Made by a program: the position numbers and the translations under genes | Origin: Robbsia betulipollinis | GTDB lineage: Bacteria > Pseudomonadota > Gammaproteobacteria > Burkholderiales > Burkholderiaceae | NCBI RefSeq assembly: GCF_026624755.1 | Contig: NZ_JAPMXC010000010.1 | Span: 176,875 to 240,874 of the forward strand | DNA: 64,000 bases | Direction: 5' to 3' | In this document: positions 21,000 through 30,546 of the stretch, one piece after another | Position numbering within the stretch: the stretch's first letter is position 1 | How the letters are laid out: every line of letters begins with the position of its first letter | The notes under the pieces: generated by a model | What the model saw: only the letters and a program-made list of their open reading frames with translations | Databases searched by the model: none | What the model was told of the DNA's origin: nothing

Positions 21000-23174
21000 C
21001 TAGAAAAGCTTGCCGCGACGCAGGTTTCGCATGAGGAAACGGGCCGGATCGATGGCGTCGATCAAGTCGGATTCCAGAGGCGGCGGTTCGCCTTCGATCT
21101 GGCTGGCGATGAGTTCGGCTCCTATCGCCGACCAGAGCAGTCCCCGGGAGCCATAGCCGAATGCGCCATATAGGCCGCTGGCGCGGGGCAGATCGAGTGG
21201 CTGGGCGCCGGTCAGCGCATGCGCGCGCGCTTGCGCTGTTTCCTCATCGCCCAGCGGTCCTATCATTGGCAGACGGTCGCCGGTGACGCATCGAAATGCG
21301 ACCCGACCCGCCATTCGCGCCGGATCCAGCCCGAATGGCGTGGATGCGCTGGCGTCGGTCGCGCTGCCCGGCGGTTCCGGGGTTGTGGGGGAATAAGCGC
21401 TCGCTTCGGCGATGCGCGATGCCGGGGACCCGGAAGGCACGGGCGACGTGCGCAGCAGGGCGGCGAGACGTTGCAGATTTTCCAGGTGTTCGTCGGGATC
21501 CAGCGCGGTGCGGGTGTCGCCTATGCCATAGCTGGCGCCGGTGAGGGCGCCGTCCGCGGTGGGCGTCAGGTACGCGCCGCCGATCAGCGGAATCGTCAGT
21601 GTCGGGAATAGCGAGCCGGGAAGCAGCGTGAGCTGACCGCGCACGCTTTCGGTAGGAGCATGCTGCAAACGGGCGAGACGCGATGCGTCGTGGGCATTGG
21701 CAAGGATGACGACCGCGCCCGAGGCGATCCGCCGTCCAGTGGCATCGATGGCGTGCCAGCCGCCCGCCGGTTCCTGCGCCGCTTCGAGGCGCTCGACGCG
21801 TTGCGAGAAATACGTGTGTAGCCGTGCGCCGGCGGCGGCCAATTGCGCGTGGCACAGGGAAACCGGATCGATCCAGCCGCCTTGCGCGAAAAGCCAGCCT
21901 GCATCGTCGCCGGCGACGCCGGTTAGCGCGGACGCGTCGCCAGCCGGAACGGGCCGCGCGATGGAAGACGGCAGACCGGGTGCCGTTTGGTCGATGGCAC
22001 TTCCGTCATTCAGGGGGTGAGCGTCCTGGCTGCCGTTGCCGCCTCGCTTCGTGTCGCCGCGCGCGTCGTCATCGGATTCCGCGCTTTTCTGAAAAAGCCC
22101 TTGCGCCGACCAGCGTAGCGGATGGCCCGCCGCTTCCAGCGCCCGCCAGTAACTCAGTGCATAGAGGAAACCGGCGCGGCTCAGACGCGCGGCAAGACCT
22201 TCGTCGCGCGTGATCATGGGGTGGAAGACGCCTGCCGGATTGCCTGACGCCGCGGTGGCCGGACCCGCGCCCTGATCGATCAGATTGACATGCCAGCCGC
22301 GTGCCGCGAGCCGTTCGGCAAGCGCACAGCCGGCCATTCCCGCGCCGATGACGATGGCCTCGCGCCGCGCTGCCTCGGCGCGGCGTGGCGGTGGATGGCG
22401 GCGGACCCGCCACCGTGGGGCGAAATGGCCGACCAGCATTTCCCGTTTCGAACCATAGGCCGGCGCGCGCCGCATGGCGAATCCCGCGGCAATCAGATTG
22501 CGGCGCACCTCGCCGGCGCTGGTATAGGTGGAAAGCGTCGCCTGTTCGTCGGCAAGGCGCGCCAGCGCTCCGAAAAAAGTCGGATCCCACATTCGGGGGT
22601 TCTTCGAGGGGGAGAACCCGTCCAGGAAGAAAGCGTCCGCACGCAGGCGCAGTTTGGCCGCCAGTGCGGGTGCGTCGCCGAGGCCCAGGGTGAGCACCAC
22701 CCTTCCCGCGTCGAATTCGAGCCGATGCAAACCCGTCGTCGGCGGCGGCCAAGCGCGGCACAGCGCCGTCACCATCTGCTCCAGCATGCCCGGCGTACCG
22801 GCAGCGTGCGCAGGACGATGAATGGAAGATTCGGTCTCGTATGCCACATGCCGGGCCAGCAACGCGCGCAGGTCCTCGACCGGGAAGCGATGTTTTTCGA
22901 GCGAGACGAAGTGCAGCCGTGCCGGGGCGTGCGGATCGCTTCGCCAGGCCAGCCAGGTCGCCAGAAAATTCAGACCTTGCCCGAAACCGGCCTCGACGAT
23001 GGTGAAAAGCGGCCGCCCGGACCAGCGCCCGGGCAGTCCGTTCCCGTCCAGGAAGACATGACGGGCCTGCCCCAACGCGCCGGATGCGCTATGGTAGATG
23101 TCGTCGTAACGTGGCGAGAACGGTGTGCCATCCTCGCGAAATACCCAGTCGGGTGGGGAAAGCGGCTCTATCAT
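21000..23174 (-). CDS. mnmC: Bifunctional tRNA 5-methylaminomethyl-2-thiouridine synthase MnmC
   Basis: Finishes wobble-uridine modification begun by MnmEG: the C-terminal FAD domain removes the carboxymethyl group and the N-terminal SAM domain methylates the amine. The 724 residues start MIEPLSPPDWVFREDG. The methyltransferase motif is IVEAGFGQGLNFLATW (59-74) with DGFSPSKNPRMW at 185-196; the FAD motif is IVIGAGMAGCALAERLAARG (274-293) with SGNPAGVFHPMI. Two low-complexity inserts, about 363-418 (Asp/Gly/Ser/Ala-rich) and about 590-640 (Ser/Pro/Ala-rich), make it longer than the E. coli enzyme of about 668. It ends beside the proposed origin. Confidence 0.95.
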   Translation of the reverse strand: MIEPLSPPDWVFREDGTPFSPRYDDIYHSASGALGQARHVFLDGNGLPGRWSGRPLFTIVEAGFGQGLNFLATWLAWRSDPHAPARLHFVSLEKHRFPVEDLRALLARHVAYETESSIHRPAHAAGTPGMLEQMVTALCRAWPPPTTGLHRLEFDAGRVVLTLGLGDAPALAAKLRLRADAFFLDGFSPSKNPRMWDPTFFGALARLADEQATLSTYTSAGEVRRNLIAAGFAMRRAPAYGSKREMLVGHFAPRWRVRRHPPPRRAEAARREAIVIGAGMAGCALAERLAARGWHVNLIDQGAGPATAASGNPAGVFHPMITRDEGLAARLSRAGFLYALSYWRALEAAGHPLRWSAQGLFQKSAESDDDARGDTKRGGNGSQDAHPLNDGSAIDQTAPGLPSSIARPVPAGDASALTGVAGDDAGWLFAQGGWIDPVSLCHAQLAAAGARLHTYFSQRVERLEAAQEPAGGWHAIDATGRRIASGAVVILANAHDASRLARLQHAPTESVRGQLTLLPGSLFPTLTIPLIGGAYLTPTADGALTGASYGIGDTRTALDPDEHLENLQRLAALLRTSPVPSGSPASRIAEASAYSPTTPEPPGSATDASASTPFGLDPARMAGRVAFRCVTGDRLPMIGPLGDEETAQARAHALTGAQPLDLPRASGLYGAFGYGSRGLLWSAIGAELIASQIEGEPPPLESDLIDAIDPARFLMRNLRRGKLF

Positions 23175-23465
23175 TCGGTTCCGGTGGGGGGGACCGGGCA
23201 CCGCGGACGGTGGACGAGACCCCCACGGGAGGGCAAGTCCGTGAAAAACCCGGTCAGTCGGCGTTTTTACCTGCGCTATCATAGCAAGCGCCCCTATCCA
23301 CGGGGCCTCCAGCGTGTATCATGTGTCGCTGAGATCGAGTCGATTCTCCGTTTGGCCGCACGCACGCCGCCAGCGTATCGGCTGGGGTGCCGGGTGACCC
23401 GGGTGGGGAAAAAATCGCCGAAAGCGGACTGATCATCGTTTCAACTCAATCGAGAAAGGAGCCTC

Positions 23466-23759
23466 ATGAACAAACAAGAACTGATTGACCAAGTCGTCAA
23501 GAAGACCGGCCAGAGCAAGGGCTCGATCACGGAAGCGCTGGATGCCGTGACCGAAGCCATCAAGACCGCCATTGCCGAGGGCGATACGATCCAGCTCGTC
23601 GGTTTCGGCAGCTTCAGCCGTGGCGAACGCGCCGCGCGTGAAGGCCGCAATCCGAAGACGGGTGAATCGCTGCAGATCGCTGCTGCCTATACCGCGAAGT
23701 TTACGGCGGGCAAGGCGTTCAAGGACGCCATCAACGTCAAGAGCAGCAAGAGCAAGTAA
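23466..23759 (+). CDS. hupB: DNA-binding protein HU
   Basis: Histone-like nucleoid protein that bends DNA and helps DnaA-dependent origin opening in other bacteria. The 97 residues begin [21 protein letters not shown], with the beta-arm and signature [23 protein letters not shown] and a short Ser/Lys tail (KSSKSK). The ribosome site AAAGGAG sits six bases before the ATG. It is divergent from mnmC across a 291-base gap, and convergent with the lytic transglycosylase. It is about 2.5 kb from the proposed oriC. Confidence 0.97.
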   Translation: MNKQELIDQVVKKTGQSKGSITEALDAVTEAIKTAIAEGDTIQLVGFGSFSRGERAAREGRNPKTGESLQIAAAYTAKFTAGKAFKDAINVKSSKSK

Positions 23760-23891
23760 TGACAGGGGGGCGCATGCCCACCTGACCGAAGCATTGCCGA
23801 TGTTTCGCACATCGGGGCGTACCGACCTCGCGACGGCCTTCCAGGCCCCTTCCGGGGAGCGACGCGCCCCGAGTGATGCCAGCGCTACCGT

Positions 23892-24398
23892 CTAGCGCTC
23901 GGACGGGATCACGTTCCAGCGCCTCAGAATCGCGACGATCTGCTGCGCATACTTGTCGCGCAGCGCGGGCGTTTCCGAATGATAGGCCCCCACCGCCGCC
24001 CAGCTGTTCCCATATTTGTTCATTTTTTGCCGCAAGTGCCAGGCAGCGATATAGACGCTCGCGCACGGGTCCATCAGTTTGTTGCTCGAAATGCCGTATT
24101 GCGCGAGCGCCGGCAGATGGATCGAGTTGATCTGCATGAGGCCGTAATCGATCGAACCATTCTGGTTGCGGTGCAGCGCACCCGGGGCATCCCGCGACTC
24201 CTGCCAGGCTATCGCTCGTAAAATCAGTGGGTTGACCCCCTGGTAGCTGCCGGCTGCCGTGAAACAGTCCGTGGCGGCATGAACCGGTGTGCTCGATGCC
24301 GCGCTGGCGAAAACGAGCGCGCTCCACCGCCGCCACGGCCAGGGCGGCCGCGGCAGTCGTCGGCCTGAAGCCGGTGGGATCGGGTGAAGGAGAGGCAC
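23892..24398 (-). CDS. Secreted lytic transglycosylase (IagB/IpgF type)
   Basis: Small peptidoglycan-cleaving enzyme of the SLT fold, of the kind that opens the wall for secretion or pilus machines. The 168 residues have a basic start followed by a hydrophobic segment and signal-like cleavage near VHAATD (about residue 42). The catalytic Glu67 lies in AWQESRDAPGA; NGSIDYGLMQINS and AAWHLRQKMNKYGNSWAAVGAYHS are the family motifs. It is divergent from gspD with 459 bases between, so it may serve the type II secretion apparatus, but that link is by position only. Confidence 0.9.
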   Translation of the reverse strand: MPLLHPIPPASGRRLPRPPWPWRRWSALVFASAASSTPVHAATDCFTAAGSYQGVNPLILRAIAWQESRDAPGALHRNQNGSIDYGLMQINSIHLPALAQYGISSNKLMDPCASVYIAAWHLRQKMNKYGNSWAAVGAYHSETPALRDKYAQQIVAILRRWNVIPSER

Positions 24399-24857
24399 GG
24401 ATAGCGCAACGTTTGCGGGCAGTGGCCGGCGCGTGTCGTTGCCGGGTGTCTTGTGCGGGAAAGGCGTTCGCCCCCTGCGGCAGATGACGGCGGCCGGGAA
24501 TGGCGAGAAAAGCGCAGCCTATGATAACCGGCGCGCTCTCGCGTTGAACAGGGCCAAAAGGCGTGTGGCTTGGCCGCGACGGTAAGCGGCGTGGCGCCGG
24601 TGCGCCAGGCGTATCGGCCGGGATCCGCGCGAAATTCATGCGGCGCCTGCTTTGCATCGCATCGCGCTGGACGAGACTTTTATGGCGCCTTTACCATGGA
24701 AGGAAACCGGTCGTATGTCCGTCATCCCCCTGCGAAGTTCTCGATTGTAACTTTATTTGTCCGAAAACCTGTTAATGTTCCGGTTTTCCGAACTCCGGGT
24801 CCGCGCTGTTCGAGCGGGCCGACCGGCCGGCTAGGCTGCTGCACGTTAGCTTGATTT
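24399..24857. other. Divergent promoter region between the transglycosylase and gspD
   Basis: No gene seen. The AT-richest part (24745-24790) contains an imperfect dyad, CCGAAAACC ... GGTTTTCCG (24761-24790), which could be an operator for either gene. The region should hold the promoter of the gsp operon. Confidence 0.5.
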
Positions 24858-27155
24858 ATGATCAATCAATACTGGAGTGAACGGCCCGTCAGGCGCACGA
24901 TCGTTGCCGCCCTGCTCGCCGCGGCATTGACGTCATCGCACATGGCTTTCGCAGACGTCACGCTCAATTTTGCCAATGCCGACATCGACCAGATCGCCCG
25001 GGCGATCGGCGCGGCCACTGGCAAGACGATCATCGTCGACCCGCGGGTCAAGGGTCAGCTCAGTCTGCAATCGGAACGACCCGTTTCCGACGAACAGGCG
25101 CTGAAGACCCTGCAATCGGCATTGCGCATGCAGGGTTTCTCGCTGCTGCAGGATCACGGTGTGCTGAAGGTGGTGCCCGAGGCCGACGCCAAGCTGCAGG
25201 GGGTACCGACCTTCCTCGGCAATCGGCCGCAGGCGCGGGGCGACCAGGTCGTCACCCAGGTCTTTCAGTTGCGCAACGAGTCGGCGAACAATCTGTTGCC
25301 GATTCTCCGCCCGCTGATTTCGCCGAACAATACGGTTTCGGCCTATCCGGCGAACAATACGCTGGTCGTGACCGATTACGCCGACAACGTGCGACGCATC
25401 GCGTCTATCATCGCCGGCATCGATACGCCCGCCGGATCCGCCATCGAGGTCATCCCGCTGAGCAACGCCAGCGCGGTGGACGTGGCGGCAAGCGCGCAAA
25501 AACTGCTCGACCCCAGCGCGATCGGCAGCACCGATGCGACGCTGAAGGTCAATGTCAGCGTCGATACACGGACCAATTCCGTCATTCTGCGCGCGAGCAA
25601 TTCGGCACGCATGGCGCTCGCGAAGTCGCTGATCAGGAAACTCGACGCGCCCACCCGCCAGCGCGGCAATATCCACGTGGTGCCGCTGCGCAGCGCGGAC
25701 GCGACGGAATTGGCGAAAACGCTGCGCGCCATGATGGGTAGCGCCGGCAATTCGGGAAGCGGCAAGGCCAGCGGCACGGATCTGTTCAGTTCGAACAGCG
25801 CATCGGGAGGGTCGTCGAGTTCCGGTGGCCTGGCCAACAGCAACGGCAGCCTGCCGCCGCTGCCCTCCGGCACCGGTTCGACATCCAGCACCAGCAGCTC
25901 GGGCACGAGTTCGGGAACGGGTACGACGGGGGGCCTGCTGGGGGCATCTTCCGGTACCGGCGGTGCCAGCGGCAGCAGCGCCGGCAGCGGTTCGTCCGAC
26001 GAAAGCAGCTCCGGCGGCATGGTTCAGGCGGATGCACCGACGAATTCGCTGATCATCACCGCGCCGGAACCGGTCTATCAGAATTTGAGAAATGTGATCG
26101 ATCAACTGGATGCGCGCCGCGCACAGGTGTATATCGAGTCGCTGATCCTCGAAGTCTCGTCGACCGATACCGACCAGTTCGGTATTCAGTGGCTGACGTC
26201 GGCGGGCCTCACCGCGGCGGCGACGACGACGAGCGGCATCGGTATCGTGCGGACGTTCAGCAGCATCCTCGGTTCCGGGGGACTCTTTCAGGCGCTGTCG
26301 AACAAGAGCGACGTCAACGTGCTCTCGACGCCGAATCTGGTGACCCTCGACAACCAGGAAGCACGCATCCTGGTGGGAACGAACATCCCGTTGAAGACCG
26401 GTTCGATCGCCAACACCACGTCGACGACCTCCGCGTACAACACCTACGACCGCAAGGACGTGGGGATCATGCTCAACGTGCGCCCGCAGATCAGCCAGGG
26501 CGGCACCATCAAGCTGCAGATCTACCAGGAAGATTCGAGCGTCGATCCGACGACCGCGACCGCGGACGCCGGGTACACGATCAACAAACGGTCCCTGCAA
26601 TCGACGGTGCTGGTCGACAATGGTCAGATCATCGTCCTGGGCGGTTTGATCCGCGACTCCTATACGAACGGCAATTCGAAGGTACCGTGGCTGGGTAACA
26701 TCCCCGTGCTCGGCTCGTTGTTTCGCGCGGAGAACAAAACGCGCACCAAGACCGATTTGATGGTGTTCCTGCGGCCGGTGATCATCCGCGATTCGGACAC
26801 GTCGCGGGAAGTCTCGCTGGACCGCTACGATTACATGCGGGCGCAGTCGGCGAATTATCGCAGCGACAATCGCCTGATTCTCGACAGGAACGTGCCGATG
26901 CCGCCGCCGATCGAATCGCCGACGGATCCGAACAATACCGTCCGCGTGCCGGGTTTGATGGACTGGAACCACAGCACGCGCAGCGCGAGCGGTCCCTACG
27001 TTTCGCCGAACGTGCTGGACCAACCGCCGTACCAGCCGGATCCGGCATTGATTCCCGGCGCGGGTGCCGCCGGCAACGGAACGCAGGGTCGTGCGAATAG
27101 CGCATCGGGCAAGCGGCCGCCGCCGGTGGAGACGGACCAAGGGGCCCGGCCGTGA
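24858..27155 (+). CDS. gspD: Type II secretion secretin GspD
   Basis: Outer-membrane gated pore of the type II secretion system, a 12- to 15-mer ring. The 765 residues start with a signal peptide (cleavage near AFADVTLNF, about residue 33), then N0 (about 33-105), N1-N3 domains, a Ser/Gly/Thr-rich linker at about 295-391 interrupting N3, and the C-terminal secretin domain (VDVLSTPNLVTLDNQEA-like block; VPWLGNIPVLGSLFR near residue 615). A Pro-rich tail follows that could bind an anchoring protein; no pilotin gene is seen. Its stop overlaps the GTG start of gspE. Confidence 0.96.
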   Translation: MINQYWSERPVRRTIVAALLAAALTSSHMAFADVTLNFANADIDQIARAIGAATGKTIIVDPRVKGQLSLQSERPVSDEQALKTLQSALRMQGFSLLQDHGVLKVVPEADAKLQGVPTFLGNRPQARGDQVVTQVFQLRNESANNLLPILRPLISPNNTVSAYPANNTLVVTDYADNVRRIASIIAGIDTPAGSAIEVIPLSNASAVDVAASAQKLLDPSAIGSTDATLKVNVSVDTRTNSVILRASNSARMALAKSLIRKLDAPTRQRGNIHVVPLRSADATELAKTLRAMMGSAGNSGSGKASGTDLFSSNSASGGSSSSGGLANSNGSLPPLPSGTGSTSSTSSSGTSSGTGTTGGLLGASSGTGGASGSSAGSGSSDESSSGGMVQADAPTNSLIITAPEPVYQNLRNVIDQLDARRAQVYIESLILEVSSTDTDQFGIQWLTSAGLTAAATTTSGIGIVRTFSSILGSGGLFQALSNKSDVNVLSTPNLVTLDNQEARILVGTNIPLKTGSIANTTSTTSAYNTYDRKDVGIMLNVRPQISQGGTIKLQIYQEDSSVDPTTATADAGYTINKRSLQSTVLVDNGQIIVLGGLIRDSYTNGNSKVPWLGNIPVLGSLFRAENKTRTKTDLMVFLRPVIIRDSDTSREVSLDRYDYMRAQSANYRSDNRLILDRNVPMPPPIESPTDPNNTVRVPGLMDWNHSTRSASGPYVSPNVLDQPPYQPDPALIPGAGAAGNGTQGRANSASGKRPPPVETDQGARP

Positions 27156-28621
27156 GGGGCGCCGGCGTACGCGCACCTGAACGGGCGGCGCCTTCGCCAC
27201 TCGCCGCGCGCATGCTGAACTACGGCTTCGCGCGCAGCGGTCAGTTGCTGATCGCGCGTCAGGACGCACACGGTCTCGAGGTCTGGACCAGCGAGCGCAC
27301 CCGCCCGGCCGCGCTGGCCGAGGTGGCACGCCGTTTCGGCGCGCTGCGCGTGGTGCGTATCGACGGCGAAGAGTTGACGACGGCGATCAACCGGGCATAT
27401 TCGCTGCAGGACAGCAGCGCCGCGCAGATCGTCGGCGAAGTCGAAGGGGAAGTCGACCTGTCGCGCTTGATGCAGGACATCCCGGAAATCGAGGATCTGC
27501 TGGAATCGGAGGACGATGCACCCATCATCCGGATGATCAACGCGCTGCTGACGCAGGCCGCGCGCGAAGGCGCTTCGGATATCCACATCGAGCCGTTCGA
27601 ACAGTCGTCGGTGGTACGGTTTCGCGTCGATGGCGCCCTGCGCGACATCGTGCGGCCGAAAAAGGCGCTGCACGGCGCGCTGATCTCGCGCATCAAGATC
27701 ATGGCGCAACTCGACATCGCCGAAAAGCGGCTGCCCCAGGACGGGCGCATCACGCTGCGCGTCGGTGGCCGGCCGGTGGACGTGCGCGTCTCCACCCTGC
27801 CTACCGGTCATGGCGAGCGCGCGGTGCTGCGGATGCTCGAAAAGGACGCGCAGCGGCTGAACCTCGAAGCGCTCGGCATGGCCGCCGACACGCGTGCGCA
27901 ATTCGACCGGTTGATCGGCAAGCCGCACGGCATCGTGCTGGTGACCGGCCCGACGGGTTCGGGCAAGACCACCACGCTGTACGCGGCGCTGTCGCGGCTT
28001 GAAACCACCGCGACGAACATCATGACGGTCGAGGATCCGATCGAATACGATCTGACCGGCATCGGCCAGACGCAGGTGAACGACCGGATCGGGATGAATT
28101 TCGCGCGAGCGCTGCGTTCGATCCTGCGGCAGGACCCGGATGTCATCATGATCGGCGAAATCCGCGACCTGGAAACCGCGCAGATCGCGGTGCAGGCCTC
28201 GCTGACCGGGCATCTGGTGCTGGCCACGCTGCACACGAACGACGCCGCGTCGGCGGTGACGCGTCTGACCGACATGGGCGTCGAACCCTATCTGCTGGCC
28301 TCCAGCCTGCTGGGCGTGCTGGCGCAACGGTTGGTACGTCAGCTTTGCCCGGCGTGCCGGATCGAGCGCGACGGATCCTGGCATCCCGTGGGATGCGACC
28401 GTTGCAACCAGACGGGTTACCAGGGGCGCCGCGGCGTCTATGAACTGCTGACGATGGACGACCGGGTGCGCCGCATGATCCACGACGAGCAAAGCGATGC
28501 GGAGTTGCTGAGCGCGGGGCGCGAGGGCGGCATGCGCACGCTGCGCGAGGATGCCGACCGGTGGTTGTCGAGCGGCGTGACCTCGATGGAAGAAGTGCTG
28601 CGCGTGACCGGCGACGTTTGA
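27152..28621 (+). CDS. gspE: Type II secretion ATPase GspE
   Basis: Cytoplasmic hexameric ATPase that drives pseudopilus assembly. The 489 residues have Walker A GPTGSGKTT at 266-274, an Asp box (IMTVEDPIEY), Walker B (DVIMIGEIRD) near 330-340, a His box (GHLVLATLHTNDAASA) and a tetracysteine zinc-type motif CPAC...CDRC in the C-terminal part. The start is GTG at 27152, overlapping the gspD stop (GTGA). The N-terminal domain that binds GspL is present. Confidence 0.96.
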   Translation: MRGAGVRAPERAAPSPLAARMLNYGFARSGQLLIARQDAHGLEVWTSERTRPAALAEVARRFGALRVVRIDGEELTTAINRAYSLQDSSAAQIVGEVEGEVDLSRLMQDIPEIEDLLESEDDAPIIRMINALLTQAAREGASDIHIEPFEQSSVVRFRVDGALRDIVRPKKALHGALISRIKIMAQLDIAEKRLPQDGRITLRVGGRPVDVRVSTLPTGHGERAVLRMLEKDAQRLNLEALGMAADTRAQFDRLIGKPHGIVLVTGPTGSGKTTTLYAALSRLETTATNIMTVEDPIEYDLTGIGQTQVNDRIGMNFARALRSILRQDPDVIMIGEIRDLETAQIAVQASLTGHLVLATLHTNDAASAVTRLTDMGVEPYLLASSLLGVLAQRLVRQLCPACRIERDGSWHPVGCDRCNQTGYQGRRGVYELLTMDDRVRRMIHDEQSDAELLSAGREGGMRTLREDADRWLSSGVTSMEEVLRVTGDV

Positions 28622-28711
28622 GGCGGCATCGCACCCGCTGGCGGCGCGCCCTGCGAACCCCACCGCTGCCCCGATTCGCGGGCCCGTAACCGTGCATAAC
28701 CCTCTCTGACG

Positions 28712-29929
28712 ATGCCAGCCTTTCGCTTTGAAGCCATCGATACCGCCGGCAAGACGCAGCGCGGCGTCATCGACGCCGAGAGCGCGCGCAATGCGCGTGG
28801 CGCGTTGCGCGCGCAGGGTCTCGCGCCGCTGGTGGTCGAGCCGGCTGGCCGTGCCCAGCAGGCCGGACGGGGCCAGCGTCTGTCGCTGGGCCGCAAGCTT
28901 TCGACGCGCGAACAGGCCTTGTTCACGCGGCAACTGGCGAGCCTGCTGGTGGCCGGGCTGCCGCTCGACGAAGCGCTGGCGGTACTGTCCGAGCAGGCCG
29001 AACGCGAATATGTCAGGGAACTCGTCGCGGCGATTCGCGCGGAAGTGGTCGGCGGGCAATCGCTGGCGGGCGCCCTGGCGCTGCACGCGCGCGATTTCCC
29101 CGACATCTACCGCGCGCTGGTGTCCGCCGGCGAGCATACCGGCAAGCTCGGTCTGGTGCTGGGGCGTCTGGCCGACTACATCGAGCAGCGCAATGCGTTG
29201 CGACAGAAAATCCTGCTGGCCTTCACCTATCCGATCGTCGTGACGGTGGTGGCCATCGGCATCGTCAGCTTCCTGCTCAGCTACGTGGTGCCGCAGGTGG
29301 TCAACGTTTTCGTGGGCAGCAAGCAGGCATTGCCGCTGATCACCGTGATGATGCTCGGCCTGTCGAATTTCCTGCGCGGCTGGTGGTGGGCGGTACTGCT
29401 GGTGGCGGGCGGGGTGTTCTGGATCGGCCGGCAGATATTGTCGATGCCGGGTCCCCGGCTGGGGTTCGATCACTGGCTGCTGGGCGCGCTGGTGGTGGGA
29501 CGGCTCGTGCGCGGCTACAACACGGTGCGTTTCGCGAGCACGCTGGCGATCCTGTCGGCGGCCGGGGTACCGATTCTGCGCGCGCTTCAGGCCGCGGGCG
29601 AGACGCTCAGCAACACGGCGATGCGGGCGGTGATCGACGATGCGATCGTCAGGGTGCGCGAAGGCACGTCGTTGTCCCGGGCACTGGCGAACACGCGCAC
29701 GTTTCCGCCGGTGCTGGTGCATCTGATTCGTTCCGGCGAGGCGACCGGAGACGTGACGACGATGCTCGACCGCGCGGCCGCCGGCGAATCCGCGGAACTG
29801 GAGCGACGCACGATGTTCCTGACGACCTTGCTCGAACCGTTGCTGATCCTGGCGATGGGCGGCATCGTGCTGTTGATCGTGCTGGCGGTGATGATGCCGA
29901 TCATCCAGCTCAACCAGATGGTGCAATGA
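28712..29929 (+). CDS. gspF: Type II secretion inner-membrane platform protein GspF
   Basis: Polytopic platform protein at the centre of the inner-membrane assembly. The 405 residues begin MPAFRFEAIDTAGKTQRGVID, typical for the family, with two repeated cytoplasmic T2SF domains (about 70-190 and 275-395) and three membrane helices (near 170-190, 220-245 and 375-400). It lies 90 bases downstream of gspE in the same direction, and 30 bases from the end of the inverted gspC. Confidence 0.96.
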   Translation: MPAFRFEAIDTAGKTQRGVIDAESARNARGALRAQGLAPLVVEPAGRAQQAGRGQRLSLGRKLSTREQALFTRQLASLLVAGLPLDEALAVLSEQAEREYVRELVAAIRAEVVGGQSLAGALALHARDFPDIYRALVSAGEHTGKLGLVLGRLADYIEQRNALRQKILLAFTYPIVVTVVAIGIVSFLLSYVVPQVVNVFVGSKQALPLITVMMLGLSNFLRGWWWAVLLVAGGVFWIGRQILSMPGPRLGFDHWLLGALVVGRLVRGYNTVRFASTLAILSAAGVPILRALQAAGETLSNTAMRAVIDDAIVRVREGTSLSRALANTRTFPPVLVHLIRSGEATGDVTTMLDRAAAGESAELERRTMFLTTLLEPLLILAMGGIVLLIVLAVMMPIIQLNQMVQ

Positions 29930-29958
29930 CGCCGGGGCGGCGTGCGCGCCCGGTGCGC

Positions 29959-30387
29959 CTAGTGCATGTAGATCGTTCCGCCCGCGGCGCCCGGGCCGGC
30001 GACGGGCGCCGGCAACGTGACTTCGCTGCGGGCGCCGTTGCGGTCGACGATCACCGAGTTCGCGCGCACTTCCGACAGCGTGATGTCGCTGCCGACGTGA
30101 TTGCCAACCGCGATCGCCTGCGACGGGCCGTTGTCGACGCTGATGATCGCCGCCGCGCCGCGCCCGCCGCCCAGCGACAGGATGCCGGACAGGCGCAGGC
30201 GGCTGTCCTGGGCGCGGTCGTCCCCGAACAGGCCGGCCGCCGCGCTCAGCGAAACGGGCGCCTGCACGCTGGCCGCGCCGACGGGCACGGGCAACGGCGT
30301 GGCGAGCTTGATGACCCAGTAGGTCAGCGTCGCACAGAAAAGACCCAGTGCGGCGAGCGAGACGATCGAGAAGGAAAGTCGGTTCAT
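29959..30387 (-). CDS. gspC: Type II secretion protein GspC (inverted within the gsp locus)
   Basis: Inner-membrane protein linking the platform to the secretin. The 142 residues consist of an N-terminal membrane helix (5-27, FSIVSLAALGLFCATLTYWV), an Ala/Pro linker and the homology region (LRLSGILSLGGGRGAAAIISVDNGPSQAIAVG) that contacts GspD. It has no PDZ or coiled-coil domain after the HR, so it is a short form. It is transcribed against the rest of the cluster, sharing a 160-base divergent promoter region with gspG. This position and orientation are as I recall for Burkholderia gsp loci. Confidence 0.87.
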   Translation of the reverse strand: MNRLSFSIVSLAALGLFCATLTYWVIKLATPLPVPVGAASVQAPVSLSAAAGLFGDDRAQDSRLRLSGILSLGGGRGAAAIISVDNGPSQAIAVGNHVGSDITLSEVRANSVIVDRNGARSEVTLPAPVAGPGAAGGTIYMH

Positions 30388-30546
30388 GGCGGCTATTGTA
30401 GAACGCCATCGTGGCTCGTGTGTGATCACGTTGCACGCAATGCGGGAAGCTTGACGGCGGTGCTGGTGAGCGGGGTGCGCGAGGGTTAAACTGCGCCAGC
30501 ATTTGTGGCTTTCTTGACAACAGTAATAGGCAACCGAGGTAAAGGC

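Noticed and set aside
24851-24865. FNR box at the gspD start (TTGAT ... ATCAA)
   Set aside because: The spacer is five bases instead of four and it overlaps the gspD ATG, so regulatory use is unlikely.
24933-27329. 798-codon minus-strand frame over gspD
   Set aside because: It is an antisense shadow with no domain, lying entirely under the secretin gene and the start of gspE.
26996-30520. Minus-strand open frame of 1174 codons over gspD-gspF
   Set aside because: It is the antisense of confirmed gsp genes; composition is Arg/Gly/His-rich, there are no motifs, and only the last part overlaps the real gspC in another frame.
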